Source: an uncultured Rhodobacterales bacterium
GTDB taxonomy: Bacteria; Pseudomonadota; Alphaproteobacteria; Rhodobacterales; Rhodobacteraceae
Direction of reading: 5' to 3'
DNA length: 7,775 nt
Assembly (NCBI GenBank): GCA_937901055.1
Contig: CALCGO010000382.1
Location: 1-7,775, forward strand
The notes under the pieces: model-generated
Seen by the model: only the letters and a program-made list of their open reading frames with translations
The model's database searches: none
Told to the model about the DNA's origin: nothing
Program-made: the position numbers and the translations under genes
Shown here: positions 1-5,848 of the stretch, piece by piece
Layout of the letters: each line of letters opens with the position of its first letter
Numbering within the stretch: position 1 is the stretch's first letter

Positions 1-1
1 A

Positions 2-1120
2 GGGGATGTTACGCCGGATGTTACAATTGAGCCGGAAACGGCCGCTCCGGTGAGCATGGTTTCGCAACTTGAGGCGTTACCGACCAACGATATCCAGATT
101 GGTGGCGAAAGCTCTCTGCCCGTCGTTGCGCAACCAACGGTCTCGGCGATCGAAATGCCCGTTGCCGCTGAAACACCAACGGTCGCGGAAACAACGCAAG
201 CGCCGGTTGTCAGTACTGAAATTAGCGCCGCTTCAAACGAAAACGATGTGACGACCGAGCCGCAAGTTAGCGAGCAAGTCGTCACGCCCGATCCCGTGCC
301 CGAAGATGCTGTCAAACCTGCCACCGACAACAGTGTAACCGAGGAACCATCGACTGGCGTAGAACTTGCTGGTCAAACGTTGATAGACACAAGCGAACCA
401 GCACCGGTAGACGCCGTTGACCCGTCATCAGCTCCTGACACAGCGTTTGACGCATTCTCTGCTGTGTTTACTGACAACGGTGAACTACCGTTGATGTCGT
501 TCATCCTTCTGGCGAACACTGTCGCCGAAGCAGAAGTCGTAAGTGGTTTCGCGACACCGATAACTTTGGCGATTACTTCTGACAATCCGGCAGCCAACGA
601 TATTATTGCAAGTTACCGCGCTTCGGGCGGTGAAGTTGTTCTGTTGCTTCCAAGTGACGGCGCGAACGCACTTCGAAAAGGCGGCAACCCTTCGGATGCA
701 GCAGCGTTTATTGACGCAAGCCTCGCAAATATCGAGGGTGTTCTTGGCGTTATGGATGGCCCGAACGGGGATGTTAATCAGGACACCCGAATGATAAGCG
801 CCATGCTCGTCAAGCTATCAGAAACCGGACATGCTATAATGACAGTTAACGGGTTGGGCCGTAACCGCACCAGCATTCTGGCGCATGAAGCAGGTGTTCC
901 TGCAACCGATATTTCACGGGTCATCGACACCGTCGACGGCACCATCGCCGTTATCAGAGTATTGGACAAACTGGTTCTGCAAATAGGCGACCAGCATTCC
1001 GTTACAGTCTTTGCGCACGCGACACCTGACATGCTGTTTGCTTTGAAATTCTGGTTAGAAAGCCAAAAGGCACAGGCAGTGACAATCGCACCGGTATCTA
1101 CGTCAATATTGCGAAACTAA
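2..1120 (+). CDS. Divergent polysaccharide deacetylase-like protein (YibQ/PF04748-like), 5'-truncated by window edge
   Basis: The reading frame is open to the left edge, so the true start is probably upstream; the GTG at 50 and ATG at 56 are internal candidates only. Residues below count from the GTG at 50. Residues 1-140 are a low-complexity Ala/Pro/Thr/Glu/Val linker, typical of an envelope tether. Residues about 145-354 follow the divergent polysaccharide deacetylase fold: a strand near FATPITLAI (167-175), GGEVVLLLP (193-201), an IEGVLGVMD segment (228-236), SETGHAIMTVNG (257-268), AHEAGVPATD (278-287) and a C-terminal FAHATPDML ... TIAPVS stretch. Family members such as E. coli YibQ carry IDD, NNHMG and GHPHP motifs; here the matching places read LAN, MDGPNG and AHATP, so the Asp and most His metal or catalytic residues are missing. 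A non-enzymatic envelope role is inferred. The N-terminal signal or anchor cannot be seen. The gene is convergent with trpE. Family assignment is by remembered pattern, not alignment. Confidence 0.75.
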   Translation, partial: GDVTPDVTIEPETAAPVSMVSQLEALPTNDIQIGGESSLPVVAQPTVSAIEMPVAAETPTVAETTQAPVVSTEISAASNENDVTTEPQVSEQVVTPDPVPEDAVKPATDNSVTEEPSTGVELAGQTLIDTSEPAPVDAVDPSSAPDTAFDAFSAVFTDNGELPLMSFILLANTVAEAEVVSGFATPITLAITSDNPAANDIIASYRASGGEVVLLLPSDGANALRKGGNPSDAAAFIDASLANIEGVLGVMDGPNGDVNQDTRMISAMLVKLSETGHAIMTVNGLGRNRTSILAHEAGVPATDISRVIDTVDGTIAVIRVLDKLVLQIGDQHSVTVFAHATPDMLFALKFWLESQKAQAVTIAPVSTSILRN

Positions 1121-1134
1121 GGTTTGTTAACCTT
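1119..1134. terminator. Hairpin across two convergent stop codons, possible weak bidirectional terminator
   Basis: AAGGTT (1119-1124), a 4-base loop TGTT, and AACCTT (1129-1134) form a perfect 6-bp stem. It contains the last two bases of the left gene's TAA (1118-1120), while trpE's stop (1129-1127) spans loop and right arm. No other sequence separates the two genes. Neither strand has a clear U tract after the stem, so factor-independent termination would be weak. Being symmetric, it could act on either strand. Confidence 0.35.
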
Positions 1135-2644
1135 GGCCACCACGGAAATTAACGAATAGCCCAGCGTCTTGCGCGGCCATCATTAGGGCCTTGGATTTGT
1201 TAATGGTTTCTTGATATTCGGCTTCCGGATCACTGTCATAAACGACACCACCACCCGCTTGCACATAAAGAGTTTCGTCTTTCACGACTGCCGTCCGAAG
1301 TGCAATGCAGATATCCATGTCTCCACCAGCGGAGAAATACCCGACGCCGCCGCCGTAAACACCACGTTTCTCAGTTTCCAACTCGTCAATAACTTCCATC
1401 GCCCGCACCTTTGGTGCGCCAGAAACCGTTCCTGCCGGTAATCCCGCTAGAAGGGCGGAAAGGGCGTCGTGGTCGTCTCGTAACTCGCCCTCGACGTTGC
1501 TGACGATGTGCATCACGTGGCTGTAACGTTCGATAATAAACTGGTCCGTTGGATTGACCGTACCAATCTTGGCAACGCGTCCAACGTCGTTACGTCCAAG
1601 GTCCAGCAACATAAGGTGCTCGGCCATTTCTTTTGGGTCGGCTAGCAGATCCGCTTCTAAAGCTTGGTCTTCTGCTTCGTTCGAACCACGTGGGCGGGTT
1701 CCCGCAATAGGGCGAATCGTAACCTTCTTGCCTTGCACCTGCACCAGAATTTCGGGGCTGGCGCCAATTACCTGAAACTCACCGAAATTGAAGTAGAACA
1801 TATAGGGCGAGGGGTTCGTACGCCGCAACGCGCGATAAAGCGCGAACGGAGGTAGGTCGAATTTCTGTGACCAACGCTGACTTGGGACAACCTGAAAGAT
1901 GTCACCTGCGCGGATGTATTCTTTGGCTGTCTCGACGACGTCGAAATAATCTTCTTTGGTACGGTTCGAAACCGGGGCAAGCTTGAAGGGCTCAGCCCCC
2001 AAATCGCGCGTCTCGTTGGGGATGTCGCGGTCTAGATCGCGCACCGCCTCCATGACCCGCTCGGCCGCTTGGGCATAGGCAGCACGCGGGGATTGACCAT
2101 CATTTACCCAGCACGGGCTAATAACAGTCACTTCGCCCTTTACACCGTCCAGAATAACAATAACCGTCGGACGCAGCATCATCGCATCAGGCGTACCGAT
2201 GGGGTCGGGGTTAATGTCTGGTAAATCCTCGACCAGACGGATCATGTCATAGCCCAAGTACCCAAACAGGCCCGCCGACATCGGGGGCAGGTCGTCCGGT
2301 AGGTCTATTTTGCTCTCTGCGATAATCTGTCGAAGGGCGGTCAAAGTGTCCGTATCCACGGGTTCAAACGCATTTTCGTCAAATCGGGCGGAGCGATTGA
2401 TTTCGGAGGTGTTTCCGTTAGCGCGCCAGATTAGATCCGGTTTCATACCGATGATCGAATAGCGGCCGCGAACTTCGCCACCAGTAACGGATTCCAGAAC
2501 AAAGCTGTCTTTTCGGGCTTGCGCCAACTTCAGGATCAGAGAAACCGGTGTGTCCAGATCAGCAACCAGCCGCGTCCAGACAACCTGGTTTTTCCCTGTT
2601 GAATATCCACTTTCAAACGTTTTGAATTCTGGCGAAATACTCAT
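1127..2644 (-). CDS. trpE: Anthranilate synthase component I
   Basis: TrpE converts chorismate to anthranilate, using ammonia supplied by the glutaminase subunit TrpG; it is the first committed step of tryptophan synthesis, in the cytoplasm. The 505 residues are a full-length family member. The N-terminal domain carries the tryptophan feedback motif around VLES (49-52) with a following RYS (61-63). The chorismate-binding domain includes GDIFQVVPSQRW (247-258), the NPSPYMFYF stretch (277-285), GASPEIL (294-300), RPIAGTRPRG (311-320), DLGRNDVGRV (348-357), LPAGTVSGAPK (402-412) and the C-terminal QAGGGVVYDSDPE region (462-474). The ATG at 2644 shares its A with the TAA of the upstream ppiD-like gene (TAATG), and no Shine-Dalgarno sequence is visible just upstream (cagcgcgaacta before ATG), which suggests translational coupling. 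There is no trpG fusion, and trpG, trpD and trpC are not next to it; the gene downstream is convergent and unrelated. No leader peptide or attenuator is visible nearby. Confidence 0.97.
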   Translation of the reverse strand: MSISPEFKTFESGYSTGKNQVVWTRLVADLDTPVSLILKLAQARKDSFVLESVTGGEVRGRYSIIGMKPDLIWRANGNTSEINRSARFDENAFEPVDTDTLTALRQIIAESKIDLPDDLPPMSAGLFGYLGYDMIRLVEDLPDINPDPIGTPDAMMLRPTVIVILDGVKGEVTVISPCWVNDGQSPRAAYAQAAERVMEAVRDLDRDIPNETRDLGAEPFKLAPVSNRTKEDYFDVVETAKEYIRAGDIFQVVPSQRWSQKFDLPPFALYRALRRTNPSPYMFYFNFGEFQVIGASPEILVQVQGKKVTIRPIAGTRPRGSNEAEDQALEADLLADPKEMAEHLMLLDLGRNDVGRVAKIGTVNPTDQFIIERYSHVMHIVSNVEGELRDDHDALSALLAGLPAGTVSGAPKVRAMEVIDELETEKRGVYGGGVGYFSAGGDMDICIALRTAVVKDETLYVQAGGGVVYDSDPEAEYQETINKSKALMMAAQDAGLFVNFRGGQG

Positions 2645-4524
2645 TAGTTCGCGCTGAAATTAAGCTGCTGATGTAGGGACTCAATACGGGCCTGATTAAC
2701 TGTGGGTTGCGCTGTGGTAACCAGTGCTGCGCCAAAATATGCCAACAAATCTTGCGCAAGTTGCTGCGTTTGTTGCGCGCCAACCTGTGCCAAAATCGCG
2801 ACGGCGTCTTCGTTCGTCGGATCAAAAGGAGCCACCGAGGTCAGCTCGATTATCACTGCGCCATAGACATCTTCGATAACCGCAGCCTCGCCAACTTCCA
2901 ACGCGAAAACTTCATCAATTGCCAAAGGCGGTAGATCCGGGATTGTTGATGTGCGTGTCACCTGTGTTGCGTCTTCCAACAGCAAGCTACCACCGAAATC
3001 ACTTAGCGAACCACCGTTGGAAACGCCGATTGCCCCAACGATCTGTTCGGCACGTGCCAGCATCATTTCATGTGTTTTCGCGTTCTGCTGGCCGTCAAGA
3101 ACTGCCTGCGAAACATCAGCCATAGGCTTAACAAACGCTTCCGTAATACCGTCAACCCGAAGGGCGAAAACACCACCATCTTCCAAATCCAGAATATCGC
3201 GGTCCTCACCGATTTCAGATGCTGCCGCTTCTTCACGGAAAGCTGCATAGGCCGCAATGCCATCCGTTTGGCCTTCTGCCAAATCAATTGTCGCCAGCGT
3301 CATGTCAGTTTCATCGGCCACTTCTTCCAGCGATGCACCACCTGCAATCAGGTCGATAACCTCGTCAGCTACATCAGCAATACGGAAGCCTGCATCCTCG
3401 ATCGCCAATTCACGATGCAGTTCGTCGTGAACCTCGCCGAGGGGAATCGACAGGGCCGCGATCGCAGCATTCACACGGAACAGGGCAGGGCCGATGTTGG
3501 TTTCGACGGGGCCGTAAATGCCCGGTTCCTCTGAAGCGAACAGTACCTCTGCTGCGTTTGTGCCAACGTCGCGCGCGGTTACGTCGCCAAGGTCAATATC
3601 TGTCAAGCTAAGACCGCGCGCATCGGCGAGTTGCTCAAACGTCATGTCGCCTGCGTCAATACCCACACGCGCCTCAAGCGCCTCTGCCTGAGAGCCGAGC
3701 ACGATACGTTCCACGAAACGTTTAGCGGGTGTGTTATATTCCGCGTCACGATCTTCATAAAGTGCTGCGATACGGTCTTCGGAAACCTCAAGCGTTTCTG
3801 CAACCATAACCGGTGTCAGGCTTACATATGTAATTTGACGGGTCAGCGGTTGCGTAAATGCCTCGGGATTGGCTTCGTAATAAGCAGTCAGTTCAGCATC
3901 CGTCGGGGCAGGGATGCTGCCCGCAATATTGTTCGCGCCAACGCGGGCGTAGGTAAAGTCACGGCTTTCACCAATATAGTCGAAAACCGTCAACGCCGCC
4001 TCATCGGGCAAATTAACGCCCGCCGACACAGCCGCCTGAATTAGAAGTTGCGAAGAATCCGCGCGAAGCAGTGCTTCGTATTCCACCGGACTCATACCCG
4101 AGCGCCGGATCGCGTCTTTGTAGATGTCTTCGTCGAATGTACCGGTTAGCCCCTGAAAACCAGGGTTGGCCAAAAGTCCATCCCTAACCGTCGTATCTCC
4201 AACCGAAACACCCAAACGCAATGCTTCGTTTTCATATGCGGCCTGCGTAATCAGACGTTGCAGTACGTTCCGGTCCAGACCAAACAGCAGGGCCTGTTCA
4301 ATGGTTAGCTGCGTGCCGAACTGTTGTGAAACCGACGTGATTTCGTTCTGGATACCACGGAAGTAATTGTCATCCGAAACATCAACCTTGCCGACCGACG
4401 CCACGCTGCCCGACATCGACTGGGAGAAGATGCCCGTCAGGCCGAACCCGACCATTGCCAACACGGCCAGCATCAGCACAAAGAAAAAGAAGAACTTGGA
4501 TATCTTTGATTTTTTAGCTGACAT
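2644..4524 (-). CDS. ppiD: PpiD-like membrane-anchored periplasmic chaperone (SurA_N / parvulin-like)
   Basis: The predicted 626-residue protein has a short basic cytoplasmic start (MSAKKSKISK), one hydrophobic segment (about 11-33) that should anchor it in the inner membrane, and a long acidic periplasmic body. Residues about 35-190 resemble the SurA N-terminal chaperone region (GLDRNVLQRLITQAAYENEA at 82-101). About 265-355 resemble a parvulin PPIase domain (RIVLGSQAEAL ... YGPVETNIGPALFRV), but the usual initial His is Arg and the Gly-rich central loop is shortened, so isomerase activity is doubtful; E. coli PpiD's parvulin domain is likewise considered inactive. A C-terminal chaperone-like region follows. 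PpiD-family proteins help newly translocated proteins fold near the Sec translocon. An AGGGA Shine-Dalgarno lies 8 bases before the ATG (plus-strand 4533-4537), supporting this start. The gene lies 72 bp downstream of the aminotransferase gene and overlaps trpE by one base. Size is similar to E. coli PpiD. The symbol is by family resemblance. Confidence 0.85.
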   Translation of the reverse strand: MSAKKSKISKFFFFFVLMLAVLAMVGFGLTGIFSQSMSGSVASVGKVDVSDDNYFRGIQNEITSVSQQFGTQLTIEQALLFGLDRNVLQRLITQAAYENEALRLGVSVGDTTVRDGLLANPGFQGLTGTFDEDIYKDAIRRSGMSPVEYEALLRADSSQLLIQAAVSAGVNLPDEAALTVFDYIGESRDFTYARVGANNIAGSIPAPTDAELTAYYEANPEAFTQPLTRQITYVSLTPVMVAETLEVSEDRIAALYEDRDAEYNTPAKRFVERIVLGSQAEALEARVGIDAGDMTFEQLADARGLSLTDIDLGDVTARDVGTNAAEVLFASEEPGIYGPVETNIGPALFRVNAAIAALSIPLGEVHDELHRELAIEDAGFRIADVADEVIDLIAGGASLEEVADETDMTLATIDLAEGQTDGIAAYAAFREEAAASEIGEDRDILDLEDGGVFALRVDGITEAFVKPMADVSQAVLDGQQNAKTHEMMLARAEQIVGAIGVSNGGSLSDFGGSLLLEDATQVTRTSTIPDLPPLAIDEVFALEVGEAAVIEDVYGAVIIELTSVAPFDPTNEDAVAILAQVGAQQTQQLAQDLLAYFGAALVTTAQPTVNQARIESLHQQLNFSAN

Positions 4525-4562
4525 TATAATGGTCCCTGTAGGCTCGTTGAATTCGTCGGAAA

Positions 4563-4591
4563 CTTTTAGGCTGTGTTAGGATTGGATACAA
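4563..4591 (-). promoter_or_regulatory. Weak sigma70-like promoter candidate before ppiD
   Basis: Reading the minus strand, TTGTAT (plus-strand 4586-4591) and TAAAAG (plus-strand 4563-4568) are separated by 17 bases. They match the -35 consensus at three positions and the -10 at four. Spacing and position upstream of the ppiD-like gene fit, but a match this poor can occur by chance, and read-through from the aminotransferase gene is equally possible. Confidence 0.2.
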
Positions 4592-4596
4592 GGCCG

Positions 4597-5778
4597 CTAT
4601 GGCCTAAATGCTTTCAGCCGCTTAAACATTTCCGCCAATCCGTCTTTATCCGCGTTGGCAAAGGCAATTCGCAGTTGTTTTTCGGCCTTTCCGTCTGTTC
4701 CGGTTGGCTGGAACATTGTACCGGGCAGGATCAGCAAAGACTGTTGTTGAACCAACAATTTGGCGAGCTCGTTGGACGGAATATCAAACGGGTGCTCGAC
4801 ATATGCAAAATAGGCTCCGCTTCCAAGCAACTTCCACCCGTCAAGATTGGCGAACCCTTCTTCACAAATCGCACGACGGTTAAGGATTTCATCCCGTTGT
4901 TCCGCCACCCATTGAGAGAGGTTCTGCAATCCATAAAGGGCGGCTTTTTGACCGATCTGGTTCGGGCAAATGGCGACCGAGTCGAGGAATTTTTCAACCT
5001 GAGCCATGCGCTCCGTCGAAGTCACCATCGCCCCAACGCGATGCCCCGTCAGGCGGAACACCTTGGAGAATGAATATAGGTGGATCAGATTATCCTGCCA
5101 ATCGTCAGCGGTAAACAGATCATGCGGTGCGCCGCTTTGACTGTGAAAATCGCGGTACGTCTCATCCACAATCAAGGACAATCCATATTCCTTGGCAATT
5201 TCCATGTATGCATCGAGCAACCCTTTGGGATATTCCGCCCCCGTTGGATTGTTCGGCGTCACCAATACGATCGCCTTTACCTTGTCATCAATCAGTGCAC
5301 GCGCGGCCTCGGGGTCAGGCTGCATACCTTCGCCGCAAGGCAACGGGCGCGCCTCAATACCCACCGTGTCCAACCACATTTTGTGATTGAAATACCAAGG
5401 GGTCGGCAGAATTACCGCATCACCGGCACTGGCAATTGTGGAGATCACTGCACAAAACGCTTGATTGCAGCCGGACGTGATCGCCACCTGCTCCGCTTCA
5501 ATCGCGCCTCCGTATATTGACGACCACTGCTCGGCAATTTCGGACCGCAAAGCTGGCAGACCAAGAACCGGCCCATAGATGTGGCTATCATCCTCGGCTA
5601 CAGCAGCCGCCATCGCTTCTCGCAGCGCTTCGGGTGGCGGATCAACAGGGGCCGCTTGCGAGAGGTTCAACAACGGGCGTTCCGGCGGGAAAGTCACCCC
5701 GTCCAGCCACCGCCGCGCCTCCATCACTGGTGGCGAAAATGTCTTTGCGATTGTTTGGCTGATTGGCCCCTGCGTCAT
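4597..5778 (-). CDS. PLP-dependent class I/II (fold type I) aminotransferase, substrate unknown
   Basis: This cytoplasmic enzyme should transfer an amino group between an amino acid and a 2-oxo acid. Counting from the ATG at 5778, the 393 residues show the fold type I aminotransferase signature in order: HIYGPVLGLPALR (66-78), the cofactor phosphate-binding region SGCNQAF (102-108), PTPWYFNHK (125-133) with Trp128 in the ring-stacking position, VTPNNPTG (173-180) with Asn177, VDETYRDF (204-211) with Asp205 and Tyr208, SFSKVFRLTGHRVG (236-249) with the Schiff-base Lys239, and Arg370 in QLRIAF for the substrate carboxylate. All key residues are present, so it is probably active. The ATG at 5778 is chosen because AAGGA lies 7 bases before it; a GTG at 5802 would add eight residues without a visible ribosome site. 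It is close in type to aspartate- or aromatic-aminotransferase relatives, but nothing seen fixes the substrate. It lies upstream of ppiD-trpE on the same strand and is divergent from uup. Confidence 0.9.
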   Translation of the reverse strand: MTQGPISQTIAKTFSPPVMEARRWLDGVTFPPERPLLNLSQAAPVDPPPEALREAMAAAVAEDDSHIYGPVLGLPALRSEIAEQWSSIYGGAIEAEQVAITSGCNQAFCAVISTIASAGDAVILPTPWYFNHKMWLDTVGIEARPLPCGEGMQPDPEAARALIDDKVKAIVLVTPNNPTGAEYPKGLLDAYMEIAKEYGLSLIVDETYRDFHSQSGAPHDLFTADDWQDNLIHLYSFSKVFRLTGHRVGAMVTSTERMAQVEKFLDSVAICPNQIGQKAALYGLQNLSQWVAEQRDEILNRRAICEEGFANLDGWKLLGSGAYFAYVEHPFDIPSNELAKLLVQQQSLLILPGTMFQPTGTDGKAEKQLRIAFANADKDGLAEMFKRLKAFRP

Positions 5779-5785
5779 GTTCGAA

Positions 5786-5790
5786 TCCTT
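5786..5790 (-). promoter_or_regulatory. Ribosome binding site of the aminotransferase gene
   Basis: The minus strand reads AAGGA, then seven bases, then ATG at 5778. This decides the start in favour of ATG 5778 over the in-frame GTG at 5802, which lies upstream of this site. Confidence 0.7.
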
Positions 5791-5805
5791 GCTGTTTGGC
5801 ACACC

Positions 5806-5841
5806 CTATCGCCTTGACGTCCCGAGGCGCAACGGCGATAG
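5806..5841. promoter_or_regulatory. Imperfect inverted repeat in the divergent aminotransferase/uup intergenic region; candidate operator and promoter zone
   Basis: CTATCGCC (5806-5813) is exactly mirrored by GGCGATAG (5834-5841). With one extra C in the right arm, the match extends inward to TTG (5814-5816) and CAA (5830-5832). The arms flank a central palindrome GACGTC (5816-5821). Each arm carries a -10-like hexamer pointing outward: GATAGG on the minus strand (5810-5805) and GATAGA on the plus strand (5837-5842). The plus-strand copy has TTGACG (5814-5819) 17 bases upstream. A plus-strand transcript from there would begin at about the uup ATG, whereas a minus-strand one would leave a roughly 20-base leader containing AAGGA. 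An operator role is inferred from symmetry and position alone; chance or an RNA hairpin remain possible. Confidence 0.4.
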
Positions 5842-5845
5842 AGGG
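5841..5845 (+). promoter_or_regulatory. Probable ribosome binding site of uup
   Basis: GAGGG lies three bases before the ATG at 5849, with the core GAGG four bases away. The spacing is slightly short but this is the only purine-rich match near the start. It overlaps the right arm of the inverted repeat in the divergent region. Confidence 0.45.
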
Positions 5846-5848
5846 CGC

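Noticed and set aside
50..480. Ala/Pro/Thr/Glu-rich region as a repeat array or adhesin
   Set aside because: Composition is biased but there is no regular repeat unit; it reads as an irregular linker before a folded domain.
3070..3534. Open frame of 154 codons antisense to the ppiD-like gene
   Set aside because: Cys/Arg/Asn-rich composition without any motif, wholly inside a well-supported gene on the other strand.
4525..4596. Tryptophan leader peptide or attenuator upstream of the ppiD-trpE pair
   Set aside because: No short frame with clustered Trp codons and no pair of competing hairpins is visible in these 72 bases.
4591..4605. AGGCC/GGCCT hairpin over the aminotransferase stop codon as a terminator
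   Set aside because: The stem is only five base pairs and no T tract follows on the minus strand, so it is not convincing.
5783..5787. GANTC (CcrM methylation) site in the divergent intergenic region
   Set aside because: A single five-base match is expected often by chance and nothing else suggests cell-cycle control.
5579..5848. Upstream extension of the uup reading frame
   Set aside because: It overlaps the aminotransferase gene antisense and is low-complexity with no ABC-F homology; the family N-terminus begins at about the ATG at 5849, which has a GAGGG nearby.
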